A DNA stretch of 64,000 nucleotides from Pectobacterium wasabiae CFBP 3304 (GCF_001742185.1 NZ_CP015750.1:2232001-2296000); one strand, 5' to 3'; positions 20,064 through 28,100 are shown, counted from the first letter of the stretch. Notes: generated by a model not told the origin, from the letters alone. Numbers and translations are program-made.

Positions 20064-21131
20064 TTAATAATCCCATGATATTTCTTGTGTCGAGTAAAAT
20101 TCTTTCGCTATAGGCACTAAATGTAACTCTATTTTGAATAAATTTTGTTTTGCGGTGTCATCAAAACCCCATTCATGAGCATACTTTTCCAGTGCCCTAT
20201 TAAAACTTGAGCGGATAGAATCACTACGATCTTTTGATGCAACTCTTATTCGTATATTATTTTCAAGATTAAGTATTTGATAGCTTGATAGTAAGTCTAA
20301 TAAATACATGAATTCTAATTCACTTGCTCCAGTGCGATTGTAGTAAACAACGTAACCATTAGGATATGTTTCGATTGATGTTTGCGAGTTATAATCTATA
20401 TTGATTGCTTTATCATGCTTAATTATTAAGAAAGGTGCAGTAAGTAGTTCTATGGTTGCAGGTAGATAAATATCATTTACAAGTACTTTGTGATAAGTTA
20501 GTTGAGGATAGAAAAATCCATAGCGTTGCCCTTGCGGAAAAGTACCTTCAGCAATCATTTCATTCATGTCTGCAATTATTGACATTAGATAATTAATGAT
20601 TTTTGGTTCAATTATATGTATTTGCTGATTAGGTTGAATACTGATTTTATCCATGTTGACTGATGCAGGTCTTCTTTTCGCTCCATCAGGTTTTTTGGGG
20701 TTGAAATATTCATAAAAATTATGAGAGAAATCATTATCATGATTATATACAAATAGCATCCCTCTTATTTCGCTAGTGCCAACTTCAGTATCATATTTCT
20801 CTTTCCAGTCATCACTGTGCCGGGCGCAATCAATAGTATCTGCAAGGGATGATAAAGCACCTTCAATTTTTGAGGGATTTATAGAACCTTTTTTATAACT
20901 TTTTAAATCAGTGTTTAAATATATGGTTTTATTTAGATAGGGGTCTTTATAGCTAAAGACCACATCAACGGGATGTGTGTGCTTTTGCTCTTTACCTACT
21001 GGTTTGTGTTTTTCTTCTTTTTCACATGAAAAGTCTTGGTCACATGGACCTACTTGTTTCCATAAAAATTTATCAAAAATTTTATTTGAAATTATTTTTG
21101 CCAATTCCTCAATCGGCCCGTTCTCTGCCAT
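20064..21131 (-). CDS. Putative PD-(D/E)XK nuclease-like protein, first gene of cargo cassette
   Basis: 355-residue protein that heads the cassette. Residues 54-80 read as a candidate PD-(D/E)XK core: HPVDVVF with Asp56, then 18 residues later NTDLKSY with Asp75 and Lys77, on alternating beta-like strands, preceded by a helix with Glu8/Glu9. This is the spacing seen in restriction-like nucleases, but no family match can be made by eye. Cysteines 30 and 36 lie in a charged insert. GGAG lies 8 bases before the ATG. It runs towards int from the cos side, in the P4 cargo hotspot. Confidence 0.78.
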   Translation of the reverse strand: MAENGPIEELAKIISNKIFDKFLWKQVGPCDQDFSCEKEEKHKPVGKEQKHTHPVDVVFSYKDPYLNKTIYLNTDLKSYKKGSINPSKIEGALSSLADTIDCARHSDDWKEKYDTEVGTSEIRGMLFVYNHDNDFSHNFYEYFNPKKPDGAKRRPASVNMDKISIQPNQQIHIIEPKIINYLMSIIADMNEMIAEGTFPQGQRYGFFYPQLTYHKVLVNDIYLPATIELLTAPFLIIKHDKAINIDYNSQTSIETYPNGYVVYYNRTGASELEFMYLLDLLSSYQILNLENNIRIRVASKDRSDSIRSSFNRALEKYAHEWGFDDTAKQNLFKIELHLVPIAKEFYSTQEISWDY

Positions 21132-21336
21132 GTGCTTAGCTCCAAATTTGATCCACTAGTTGCAGAATAAAACATAAGGCTTAGACATTCATGATGCAAG
21201 TCTGCGCTTGTGACGGTGTGCGGTGAGACGGCATAATCTGTACCAAGCAATAGGCTTTATGTTTCCTTAAGTTAAAATGAGTGAAGGGACTAAATGTGGT
21301 CACCAAAATAAATATGTACTTTATTACTGGCGCGCA

Positions 21337-21355
21337 ATGCTATCCCCGCCACGCC
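21337..21355 (-). other. cos-like packaging site
   Basis: On the minus strand this reads GGCGTGGCGGGGATAGCAT, 16 of 19 matches to the P2/P4 cohesive end as I remember it (GGCGAGGCGGGGAAAGCAC), and the bases after it (TGCGCGC) also agree. Inverted repeats flank it. The position between cargo and delta is the one expected in P4-like satellites. Confidence 0.72.
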
Positions 21356-21521
21356 TGCCCGCTTTATGTAGCGCTTTTCATGCAGTTGCATGGAAGCGCT
21401 CAGGCCGCGCCAGTACTGGCGCTGTAGGGTAGATTCGGGGATAAGTATTGCATGCAATTCCATGCACCGTATGCATGCACGGTCAAAAAATCGCTAGCCA
21501 GAGAAAAAAGCTCGCAAAAAA

Positions 21522-21539
21522 GCCCGCGCAATGGCGGGC
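21522..21539 (-). terminator. sid-delta terminator
   Basis: GCCCGC / GCGGGC hairpin followed on the minus strand by six T and a second T-rich tract, 42 bases after the delta stop codon. Confidence 0.85.
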
Positions 21540-21581
21540 GACATTCTGATATTGGAAATAATGAAATTATAATCTGGCTAA

Positions 21582-21830
21582 TTAATTACGCAGGGATGAG
21601 GCCGGATAACCTTTATATTTTTTCTGCATGACTGGTGATAACGGAATATCCGGCACTGGCAGATCTTTTCGGTTGGATGGCTGAATAATTTCCTCTATCG
21701 ATTCCAGTGTCCGAAAGGTTGCGGAGCATTCAATATTCCGGCACTGGTGATAACGCTGCTTCACGTTCTCCGATAACGAACGGCTGGTGCGTGCATGGGC
21801 AGCGTGGCCGCAGAACGGGCAGTGCATCAT
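21582..21830 (-). CDS. Ogr/Delta-family late transcription activator
   Basis: 82-residue zinc-binding activator of P2/P4 late promoters. The signature Cys-X2-Cys-X22-Cys-X4-Cys is exact (Cys4, Cys7, Cys30, Cys35), with HCPFCGHAAHARTSR and RYHQCRNIECSATF close to P2 Ogr. It is one-domain like Ogr, not the two-domain Delta of P4. Its ATG overlaps the sid stop by 4 bases, so it is coupled to sid and made from the same late promoter, giving positive feedback. Through it the satellite can use, and be used by, a P2-like helper. Confidence 0.92.
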   Translation of the reverse strand: MMHCPFCGHAAHARTSRSLSENVKQRYHQCRNIECSATFRTLESIEEIIQPSNRKDLPVPDIPLSPVMQKKYKGYPASSLRN

Positions 21831-22588
21831 GCTTTTTGGCTCCGTGTTTTTAATGCGTCTTCTTTTTCTTTTAATTCACGGAAAAATATCGTTCGTTTTG
21901 CTGGGCTGGATACCGGTGCAAAATCGGCATGCGGCAGTGAAGGGGAATTCAGCCCCAGCGATGACAGCACTGGCTCGTTGCTCATATCAAAACGGTAGTT
22001 ATTCGTTTCTATCGTCAGCTTTTCAACAATCAAATCCATGACTATTTTCTCAGGCTTCTGATAGGCGATCCCTTGTTTATATTCAGAGGTGGTGATATCC
22101 AGCATATGCCGCTTTAACTTGATCGCCCGGATCAGGGTTGTACTGATGTTACTTAACGCCTGGTTAAATTCCCGTTCTGCATAGTCTCGCAGGGCGCTGG
22201 CGTGAGCATCACAACAATCTTTTGCTGAGGCGTAGCATTTCGCTTTCTGTCTGAGTTGCTCAATTTCCAACTGTGCCAGCAAGCCGTCATACTCCTGCGC
22301 CAGTTCACGCTGTGCCAGCCGTTGTAACTGCTGATTTTTCAGTTCTTCCGTCATTTCGCCACGTGCGGCAAGAAAACGTGCACGCCAGTCGGTATCGGAA
22401 AGCTGATTTTCCGCTTCCGTGTTGGCTTTCTGCTCTTTGGCACGCGCAATGGCGGTATCGATGTTATCCAGCTCACCCGCATTAACGGTGTGCGCTTCCC
22501 GCATTCTCAGGTAATAGTCAGTCGCTCTTTTCAGCGTATCCGGCAGCGGACTAACGGGTTTCGTTTCTGGTGTCGTTGTCTGGCTCAT
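21827..22588 (-). CDS. sid: Sid-like capsid size determination protein
   Basis: Forms an external scaffold that makes helper capsomers assemble into small shells. 253 residues against 244 in P4 Sid; mostly helical and glutamine/alanine-rich, with the conserved block DWRARFLAARGEMTEELK...RELAQEYDGL and a C-terminal PVLSSLGLNSPSLPHADF that parallels P4 Sid. The frame opens at 22645, but that ATG lies upstream of the deduced late transcription start, so I chose 22588 (MSQTT). The gene is the first of the late operon with delta. Confidence 0.87.
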   Translation of the reverse strand: MSQTTTPETKPVSPLPDTLKRATDYYLRMREAHTVNAGELDNIDTAIARAKEQKANTEAENQLSDTDWRARFLAARGEMTEELKNQQLQRLAQRELAQEYDGLLAQLEIEQLRQKAKCYASAKDCCDAHASALRDYAEREFNQALSNISTTLIRAIKLKRHMLDITTSEYKQGIAYQKPEKIVMDLIVEKLTIETNNYRFDMSNEPVLSSLGLNSPSLPHADFAPVSSPAKRTIFFRELKEKEDALKTRSQKA

Positions 22589-22626
22589 TGTCATTTCTCT
22601 GCATGGGGTGAGTGTCTGGTGGCTAT

Positions 22627-22683
22627 TGTGCAATTCACCACACAACTCCCGCTATCTGAGCCGGTTGTGCCACTTCCTACACA
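22627..22683 (-). promoter_or_regulatory. P4-type late promoter with two Ogr/Delta boxes
   Basis: Two exact TGT-N12-ACA elements on the minus strand, at 22666-22683 and 22627-22644, with centres 39 bp apart. P4 late promoters are known to have activator sites near -55 and -18; this spacing puts the start near 22618, 30 bases before sid. Confidence 0.8.
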
Positions 22684-22699
22684 AAACAATCTCTAACAC

Positions 22700-23127
22700 A
22701 GGCTGTTTCCCCAATTGAGAACTAACTTTTTTATAAAACTATTCACTACTCTTCATCTGAGAAAAAATAATAGATAAATCAATAAATAAAGGGGTGAAGA
22801 GTTGATAAATAACTCTTCATCGAGTGTTCACACTGTTCACCCGCTTTTTTGAGCCTTTTTTCTGGCGAGCAGTTTTTACGATGTTATTTCCTATAAATAA
22901 CGTAGTGATTAATAGCCATAAACATGTAGACCTTTCTCGAATGGCAAACAAAGGAAAACTAATGGTAACTATTGGCAAACGTTGGCAATTTGGGGCTGTT
23001 TTTTGCCCATCGATAGCACAACTTCCCCTTGTTGCGGTCTCCGAAAATATTCACATAATAGCGAGCTACCAGAGAAATCCAGCGCCATCCGGCCAGAGCC
23101 GGGCGGACATTAACGAGGTAGCGCCAC
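22700..23127. other. Divergent control region between sid and alpA
   Basis: No gene seen. AT-rich stretch with GTGAAGAG/CTCTTCA inverted repeats at 22794-22820 and an iteron-like TGTTCACC at 22834-22841, then repeated TTGGCAA words at about 22970-22990. It should hold the rightward promoter for alpA and possibly part of the replication origin. Confidence 0.5.
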
Positions 23128-23388
23128 ATGTTGTCAGCCACACCCCCAACTCCCATTCCTGCTATACCCCCGATGCCACAGCATCCGGTCAGAGAGCGCT
23201 TAATGCGTCTGCCGGAAGTGCTGCACGTCACCGGTATTTCCCGCTCGACGCTGTACGATCTGAGCAGCCGCAAAGCCTTTCCCGCCAACGTTTCACTGGG
23301 TGGGAAAAGTGTCGCGTGGGTTGAGTCCGAAATTCATCACTGGGTGGCCGAGCGTATCGCCGCCCGCCAACAGGAGAACCACGCATGA
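23128..23388 (+). CDS. AlpA/Vis-like regulator
   Basis: 86-residue DNA-binding protein of the AlpA family (MerR-like winged helix): RLPEVLHVTGISRSTLYDL forms the helix-turn-helix and VAWVESEIHHWVAERI the wing and C-terminal helix. In P4 the related Vis protein represses late and early promoters and acts as excisionase. GAGG lies 9 bases before the ATG. The next gene overlaps by 4 bases. Confidence 0.9.
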   Translation: MLSATPPTPIPAIPPMPQHPVRERLMRLPEVLHVTGISRSTLYDLSSRKAFPANVSLGGKSVAWVESEIHHWVAERIAARQQENHA

Positions 23389-23609
23389 TCACCTTAACTA
23401 TCGCCGGGCAGTCGGTCACACTCGATGAACGGGAAGCCCTCAGTCTGTGCGATCAACTGCTGCCCGCCATTCGTAACCCCGCCACTATTGCCGCTCGTGA
23501 ACAACGTTTCGGCGCGTTGCTGCTGAGCATTGCACCAACGCCCGCCGCCTCTGACTCCCCTCGGCGTTACTGTGCATCCCGTGCCGGTGATGCGCTGACC
23601 AACTGCTGA
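23385..23609 (+). CDS. Small hypothetical protein coupled to alpA
   Basis: 74 residues with no recognised domain; starts at an ATGA overlap with alpA and ends just before a terminator. The N-terminal part (MITLTIAGQSVTLDEREALSLCDQLLPAI) looks well folded, with a beta-hairpin and helix. Occurs in the usual P4-satellite place for a small unnamed gene. Confidence 0.65.
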   Translation: MITLTIAGQSVTLDEREALSLCDQLLPAIRNPATIAAREQRFGALLLSIAPTPAASDSPRRYCASRAGDALTNC

Positions 23610-23611
23610 GA

Positions 23612-24355
23612 TTGCCTATGACTGCGCAATTTATCCGTTTCCCCGGCTTGCCTGCCGGGGCTTTTTGGCGTTATAGTTCTGTCGCTGCCGCAAAATCGGT
23701 AGCCGGGATTTGCAGCCCGTGTAATCTGAAGGCGACACCAGACGCGCCTAGCGTCTTTTTTTGTGTCGTAGCCTTAGTACATCAGTACGTTGTACAGCGG
23801 TTAGCTATTGCCCGCTGTAGCATTCGAACAATGGTGGCTCAGGCGGGGCAGCCTTTGGGCTGGCCGGTATCCTTCAGAGCCGGTACTGCAAACCCCGTCT
23901 GGGCTACCACCAATAATGGGATTTGCAGCTCTGGTGGTAGCAAGCATTGCTATCTGAAGGAGACTGCCACATGGCTACGACCCCAACCTCGTCACACCCG
24001 CAATTTACCTTTCTGTTTCTGGCCGTGCGTCGCGCTGAATTACGCGCCTTACCGCACCGTGAAGCCGTTATCGCCCCGGATGAAATCAGCGCCCGCCGTT
24101 TACTGGCACGTGACTATGTACTGGCTTTTGCTGGCCGTCTGCCTGTTCAGGGGGCTAGCCATGTTTGATTCTACCCCGCTGACCCTTGATGAAATCGCCG
24201 ACCAGTGCCGCGCCCTGACGCATGCCGTGATTGAGCTGGATAATCCGGTAGCTAAAGAAGTGCTGACGTTTGTACTGGCTGAACGGCTGGAGCTGCTGGC
24301 CGTGACGCTGCAAAGCCCGGAAGCGCCGGAAACCGACAACGGGGTGAGCGCATGA
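23612..24355 (+). CDS. Ash-family ORF across the immunity region, in frame with a small gene
   Basis: Open frame of 247 codons. Residues 1 to about 120 resemble the Ash family of P4-like satellites (AAAKSVAGI, ATPDAPSVFF, MVAQAGQPLGW, ATTNNGI), but this stretch is also where the antisense immunity RNA lies, so its conservation may reflect RNA. From codon 184 the same frame is the 64-residue gene at 24161. Element 2 has the same in-frame arrangement. I see no strong ribosome site for the long form. Confidence 0.4.
   Translation: MPMTAQFIRFPGLPAGAFWRYSSVAAAKSVAGICSPCNLKATPDAPSVFFCVVALVHQYVVQRLAIARCSIRTMVAQAGQPLGWPVSFRAGTANPVWATTNNGICSSGGSKHCYLKETATWLRPQPRHTRNLPFCFWPCVALNYAPYRTVKPLSPRMKSAPAVYWHVTMYWLLLAVCLFRGLAMFDSTPLTLDEIADQCRALTHAVIELDNPVAKEVLTFVLAERLELLAVTLQSPEAPETDNGVSA
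23641..23665 (+). terminator. Terminator before the immunity region
   Basis: CCCCGGC-TTGCCT-GCCGGGG hairpin followed by CTTTTT, 32 bases after the small alpA-linked gene. It separates that transcript from the immunity leader. Confidence 0.8.
23698..23960 (+). ncRNA. P4-type antisense immunity region (seqA, seqB/CI RNA, seqC), element 1
   Basis: Three mutually complementary segments. seqB (23871-23908) is complementary to seqA (23698-23732) and to seqC (23918-23960): the core CTGCAAA in seqB pairs with TTTGCAG in both, and CCTTCAG and GGCTACC pair at the edges. In P4 the processed CI RNA (seqB) binds the nascent leader and forces early termination, keeping replication genes off. The early terminator lies between seqA and seqB. 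Confidence 0.8.
23741..23760 (+). terminator. Immunity terminator (t-imm type)
   Basis: GACGC-GCCTA-GCGTC hairpin followed by seven T, just after seqA. The position fits the intrinsic terminator that ends the immune-state leader of P4. Confidence 0.75.
23971..24168 (+). CDS. Icd-like host cell division inhibitor
   Basis: 65-residue basic protein (MATTPTSSHPQFTF...) found in many P4-like satellites and usually named host cell division inhibitor Icd-like; that activity is known only by family naming. I chose the ATG at 23971, preceded by GAAGGAG 10 bases upstream; the frame opens at 23947. The stop overlaps the next start as ATGTTTGA. It lies directly after the immunity region, so it would be made only when immunity is lifted. 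Confidence 0.8.
   Translation: MATTPTSSHPQFTFLFLAVRRAELRALPHREAVIAPDEISARRLLARDYVLAFAGRLPVQGASHV
24161..24355 (+). CDS. Small P4-satellite protein (64 aa)
   Basis: Acidic helical protein starting MFDSTPLTLDEIADQC, with homologue MYDPTPLTLEELVDHC in element 2. No known function. It starts inside the end of the Icd-like gene (8-base overlap) and overlaps the following gene by 4 bases, so the block is translated as a coupled chain. The frame is continuous with the Ash-like stretch upstream. Confidence 0.72.
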   Translation: MFDSTPLTLDEIADQCRALTHAVIELDNPVAKEVLTFVLAERLELLAVTLQSPEAPETDNGVSA

Positions 24356-24618
24356 ATACCTTAGCCGCCCGTCTCAATAATCAGGATACCTATCCCATTT
24401 CCCACGCTGACTACCTGCGCCTGTCTCATGCGCACCGTGTCGGTGTGATGTTTCTCGATATGCTGGACGCTCAGCAATGCGGCATGACCGCCGCCAAACC
24501 TAATACGTTACCGGCCGATGATATGGCCGCACTGGTGGCGCTGCTGACTGACCAGATAGGCCACGTCATGACCCACTGTGAAGCCCACCTTTTCACCGCA
24601 CGGGAGACCGCACAATGA
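24352..24618 (+). CDS. Small P4-satellite protein (88 aa)
   Basis: Hypothetical protein in the coupled chain, with overlaps of 4 bases at both ends (ATGA). It has a helical N-terminus (YPISHADYLRLSHAHRVGVMFLDML) and two histidine/cysteine-containing segments near the end (HVMTHCEAHLF). No recognised family. Confidence 0.72.
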   Translation: MNTLAARLNNQDTYPISHADYLRLSHAHRVGVMFLDMLDAQQCGMTAAKPNTLPADDMAALVALLTDQIGHVMTHCEAHLFTARETAQ

Positions 24619-24956
24619 ACATCAATAATCAGTCCTGCATTCCTCTGGAAGTGCGTACTGCCGTGTATCGCCGCGCCGTGGCACAGGCCTATCTGGATAA
24701 CTGCCGGGAAACCGGCATTGCCCTGAACTGCAACCTGACCGAACTGGAAATCGCCATTGCGCTGGAGCTGGAGGGCGCACACGTGCGTGAGCACGGTACC
24801 GCCACCGGGATGGAAATCGCCTGTGCCATGCTGGGCGATATGGTGCTGCCGACGTTACTGACCGATAAACCCCGGCTAACCGTGCTGGGGCACATCATCA
24901 TGGGGGAGCTGTGCCAGTGCGCGACAGCGGCGACCCCGACCACCACACTGCATTAA
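24615..24956 (+). CDS. P4-satellite protein (113 aa, DUF5375-like)
   Basis: Hypothetical helical protein commonly found right before the primase gene of P4-like satellites (I recall the name DUF5375 for this group, not certain). Opens MNINNQSCIPLEVRTAVYRRAVAQAYLDNCRETG. Overlaps the upstream gene by 4 bases and ends 10 bases before the primase start, so it is in the same early operon. Confidence 0.7.
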   Translation: MNINNQSCIPLEVRTAVYRRAVAQAYLDNCRETGIALNCNLTELEIAIALELEGAHVREHGTATGMEIACAMLGDMVLPTLLTDKPRLTVLGHIIMGELCQCATAATPTTTLH

Positions 24957-24966
24957 GGGGCAATGC

Positions 24967-27294
24967 ATGGCACACCTTACCGTGACACAGGCAGTGAAAC
25001 GCGCCAGCGGCCACTGGCCGCAACTGCTCCCCGCAGTGGGTATTCGCATTGATGCCACCGGGCAGCATACCGCCTGCCCGATGTGCGAGGGCAAAGACCG
25101 TTTCCGCTTCGATAACAAAGAGGGGCGCGGCACATGGTTCTGCAACCAGTGCGGCGCGGGTGACGGCCTCAATCTGGTTGAGAAAGCCCTGAACCTGACG
25201 CCGACAGAAGCCGCCCTGAAAGTAGGCGCATGGCTGGGCGACCTGCCGGACAGCCCGGCAGCGCCAACATCTGACGACGCAGACAGCGAAGCCGCCCGGC
25301 AACGGGCGGCGGTTCAGGCACAGGCGAAACTGAAAGAGGCGGTGACACAGTCCGGCAACGCCTACCTGAGCGCCAAAGGCTGGCTGGACGTGACCGTGCC
25401 AACCCTTACAGGTAAGCCGCTGCGCGTAGGCGGTATCACCTATCAGCCCGGCGATGTACTGGTGCCGCTGACCACACCGGACGGCGAGGTGGTGAATCTC
25501 CAGCTTATCAACGCACAGGGCGACAAACGCACGTTAAAAGGTGGACAGGTGAAAGGCACCTTTCACTGTTTCAGCGGCAAACAGACCAGCGTTATCTGGC
25601 TGGTCGAGGGCTACGCCACCGGCTTAACGCTGCATCAGTTAACCGGTGATGCGGTGTATGTCGCGCTCAGCGCGAACAACCTGCCGTCCCTTGCCCGTGA
25701 GCTGAAAACCCGCCACCCGGCGGTCATGCTGCTGATAGCCGCTGACCGGGACGAGAACGGCACCGGGCAGACCAAAGCTGAACAGGCCGCCGTTGCTGTC
25801 AATGGCCGTGTCGCGCTGCCGCCGGCATTTGGTGACTGGAATGATGTGTATCTTGCCGAGGGTGCCGACGCGACCCGACGGCATCTGAATGCCTTTACTC
25901 AGCCGGAAAAGGTCAGCCCGTTTGAGTCGCTGGGCGAGGCCGAATTCAAGGCCATGAGTGCCAGCGAGAAAGCGGAGAAGATACGCGAGCACTACCGCGA
26001 TACACTGGCGATTGACGCTTTTGGGGAAACGTTCTTCCAGTACAAGAGCGGCGCGTGGAAAGTCCTGCCCTATCGCCTGTTAAGCCGGGATATCGCGGCA
26101 CTGTTTCAGAAGATACAGGCACCCTTTACCGCGTCCGGGATTGGCAGCGTGTTGGATACCCTGAAACTGATTATCCCGATGCAGGAGAAGCCCCAGCGTC
26201 GGTTAATCGGTTTTCGTAACGGGGTGTTTGATACCGCCAGCGGTGAATTTAAACCCCATCGCCGGGAGCACTGGCTTAATACCGTCAATGATGTGGATTA
26301 CACGCCGTTTAAGGCCGGGGAAAACCTTGCCGACAATGCCCCGCACTTCTGGCGCTGGCTGACCCGTGCTGCGGGGAACAACACGGATAAGCAGGAGCGT
26401 ATTTTAGCCGCACTATTTATGGTGCTGGCGAACTGCTACGACTGGCAACTGTTCCTTGAAGTCACCGGCCCCGGTGGTAGCGGAAAGAGTATTCTGGCCG
26501 AAATCGCCATCATGCTGGCCGGGGACGATAACGCCACGGCGGCGACCATCAACACCATTGAATCATCCCGTGAGCGCTCGTCGATTATTGGCTTCTCACT
26601 CATCGTACTGCCTGACCAAGAAAAATGGAGCGGTGACGGTGCAGGCATCAAGGCGATTACGGGCGGCGATGCAGTGATGGTTGACCCGAAATACCGTGAC
26701 GCCTACTCGACCCGGATACCGGCGGTGATTCTGGCCGTCAATAACTCGCCGATGCGCTTTAGCGACCGCAGCGGCGGCGTGTCCCGCCGTCGGGTGATTA
26801 TCCACTTCGGCGAAACCATCCCGGCCAGCGAACGCGACCCCAAGCTGAAAGAGAAAATCCGCGCTGAACTGGCGGTGATTGTGCGTCACCTGATGAAACG
26901 CTTTGAAGAGCCAAACGACGCCCGGGCGCTGTTACAGGCACAGCAACACTCCGCTGAGGCGCTGGAAATCAAGCGACAGGCTGACCCGCTGGTTGATTTT
27001 TGCGGCTACCTGCTGGCGCACGGCGACACCACCGGGCTGTATATGGGTAACGCCAACATTACGCCGCGCAACCCGCGTAAATACCTGTACCACGCTTACC
27101 TGTCCTTTATGGAGTCGCACGGCCACCAGAAGCCGATCAGCCTAACGGCCTTTGGTAAGGTGCTGCCTAACATGATGTCGGAATACGGGCAGAGTTACCT
27201 CAAGGGCAGAACCAAGCAGGGCATACAGACTAACCTTGAGCTGAAAGACGAATCAGACGCCGACTGGCTGCCAAAATGTGAATCGGCGAGGTAG
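24967..27294 (+). CDS. Alpha-type primase-helicase, element 1
   Basis: Replication initiator of the satellite. 775 residues, close to the 777 of P4 alpha. A zinc finger (CPMC...WFCNQC, residues 38-61) and Toprim-like primase part (VEGYATGLT; LIAADRDENG) are followed by a superfamily 3 helicase with Walker A GPGGSGKS at 501-508, an IVLPDQEKW strand and an AVNNSPMRF sensor. The C-terminal part should bind the iterons. AAGGGG lies upstream of the ATG. It ends the early operon and is followed by a terminator. Confidence 0.95.
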   Translation: MAHLTVTQAVKRASGHWPQLLPAVGIRIDATGQHTACPMCEGKDRFRFDNKEGRGTWFCNQCGAGDGLNLVEKALNLTPTEAALKVGAWLGDLPDSPAAPTSDDADSEAARQRAAVQAQAKLKEAVTQSGNAYLSAKGWLDVTVPTLTGKPLRVGGITYQPGDVLVPLTTPDGEVVNLQLINAQGDKRTLKGGQVKGTFHCFSGKQTSVIWLVEGYATGLTLHQLTGDAVYVALSANNLPSLARELKTRHPAVMLLIAADRDENGTGQTKAEQAAVAVNGRVALPPAFGDWNDVYLAEGADATRRHLNAFTQPEKVSPFESLGEAEFKAMSASEKAEKIREHYRDTLAIDAFGETFFQYKSGAWKVLPYRLLSRDIAALFQKIQAPFTASGIGSVLDTLKLIIPMQEKPQRRLIGFRNGVFDTASGEFKPHRREHWLNTVNDVDYTPFKAGENLADNAPHFWRWLTRAAGNNTDKQERILAALFMVLANCYDWQLFLEVTGPGGSGKSILAEIAIMLAGDDNATAATINTIESSRERSSIIGFSLIVLPDQEKWSGDGAGIKAITGGDAVMVDPKYRDAYSTRIPAVILAVNNSPMRFSDRSGGVSRRRVIIHFGETIPASERDPKLKEKIRAELAVIVRHLMKRFEEPNDARALLQAQQHSAEALEIKRQADPLVDFCGYLLAHGDTTGLYMGNANITPRNPRKYLYHAYLSFMESHGHQKPISLTAFGKVLPNMMSEYGQSYLKGRTKQGIQTNLELKDESDADWLPKCESAR

Positions 27295-27310
27295 ACGCCA
27301 ACAACGACGA

Positions 27311-27333
27311 AACCGGCTCCGGCCGGTTTTTTA
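27311..27333 (+). terminator. Terminator after alpha
   Basis: AACCGG-CTCCGG-CCGGTT hairpin with a T-run, 17 bases after the alpha stop codon. Confidence 0.85.
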
Positions 27334-27347
27334 ATGGATAGAGAAAG

Positions 27348-27827
27348 TTACCAGAGTGGTAGAAGCAATGTGTTAGGCTGGATTTCCGAGGACGTAAAGC
27401 CCCAATGCAGATAAAAATCTTTTGCGTCCTCAGACAGCGCATGAACTAATAACGCTTTCGTTCCCACCTGTTCAGCAACCTGCCGGGAACGCAAGATCGC
27501 ATCTTTTAATAGTCCCGCGCCAATCCCCTGACGGTGATAACGTTCATCTACCGCCAGACGACCCAAGACTAATACGGGCAGCGGATCAGGCATATTGCGT
27601 CGTAACGCACCCGATACGGATTGGCGCTGTACGCTGCCGGTTGCCAGCGCGTAAAAGCCAATAACCTGATTAGCACTCGATTCACACACGACAAAAGTGC
27701 GTGATGCGCCCATGGTTTGATTCTTGAGCGCCTTACGCTTCAGCCAGTCATCCAGTGACGGTTCTGAACTTCGGAAATCAACCACGGCATGCTGAGGTAA
27801 TAATAATTCAGGTGCCGTTATTCCCAC
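27348..27827 (-). CDS. GNAT-family toxin (TacT/AtaT type)
   Basis: Acetyltransferase toxin, 159 residues; members of this family acetylate the amino acid on charged tRNAs and stop translation. The acetyl-CoA loop is seen as RYHRQGIGAGLL and the conserved C-terminal Tyr as DFYLHWGF. It partners the DUF1778 antitoxin gene at its 5' side, with a 10-base overlap. It faces the end of alpha, and the operator lies upstream of the antitoxin gene. Confidence 0.92.
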   Translation of the reverse strand: MGITAPELLLPQHAVVDFRSSEPSLDDWLKRKALKNQTMGASRTFVVCESSANQVIGFYALATGSVQRQSVSGALRRNMPDPLPVLVLGRLAVDERYHRQGIGAGLLKDAILRSRQVAEQVGTKALLVHALSEDAKDFYLHWGFTSSEIQPNTLLLPLW

Positions 27828-28090
27828 GGTGATTTCCTGTCTAATAACGCCTGTAACCGCTCATTGGTGGCGACAGGTTTTTCTAACGCGGTAATAAAGG
27901 CATCAAATTGTGATTCATCAACCAGAAACAGGCGTTGATCCAATAGCACCTCTTCCGCCTCACGACATGCAGCCTCAAGGATAAAATCAGTACGTGACTT
28001 TGAAAGCATTTTCGCGGCAACGTCTATCAGTTCCCGTTGTGATGATTTCGCCCTAATGTTGATCGGTGCCTCTTTTGCCTCTGTTCTCAT
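27818..28090 (-). CDS. DUF1778 antitoxin (TacA type)
   Basis: Ribbon-helix-helix antitoxin, 90 residues. The N-terminal INIRAKSSQRELIDVAAKMLSKSRTDFILEAA is the RHH dimer that binds its own promoter; the C-terminal tail (DERLFL-like DQRLFLVDESQFDAFITAL) wraps the GNAT toxin. It precedes and overlaps the toxin gene. Inverted repeats just upstream fit autoregulation. Confidence 0.92.
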   Translation of the reverse strand: MRTEAKEAPINIRAKSSQRELIDVAAKMLSKSRTDFILEAACREAEEVLLDQRLFLVDESQFDAFITALEKPVATNERLQALLDRKSPWE

Positions 28091-28100
28091 AAAGGACTCC

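Larger units (their letters stand above)
21132..21581. other. Gene-free region between cargo cassette and delta
   Basis: 450 bases with no convincing gene. It holds the promoter side of the three-gene cassette, a cos-like site at 21337-21355, several short inverted repeats (such as GCGCTTTTCATGC...GCATGGAAGCGC at about 21372-21402 and GCATGCA-rich palindromes near 21450-21480), and the delta terminator. Confidence 0.6.

Noticed and set aside
21132..21581. A psu gene next to delta, as in P4
   Set aside because: Only 226 bases lie between delta and cos and they hold a terminator; no Psu-like frame is found.
22824..23324. Open frame of 166 codons before and across alpA
   Set aside because: It overlaps alpA in another frame, has no family resemblance and covers the control region between sid and alpA.
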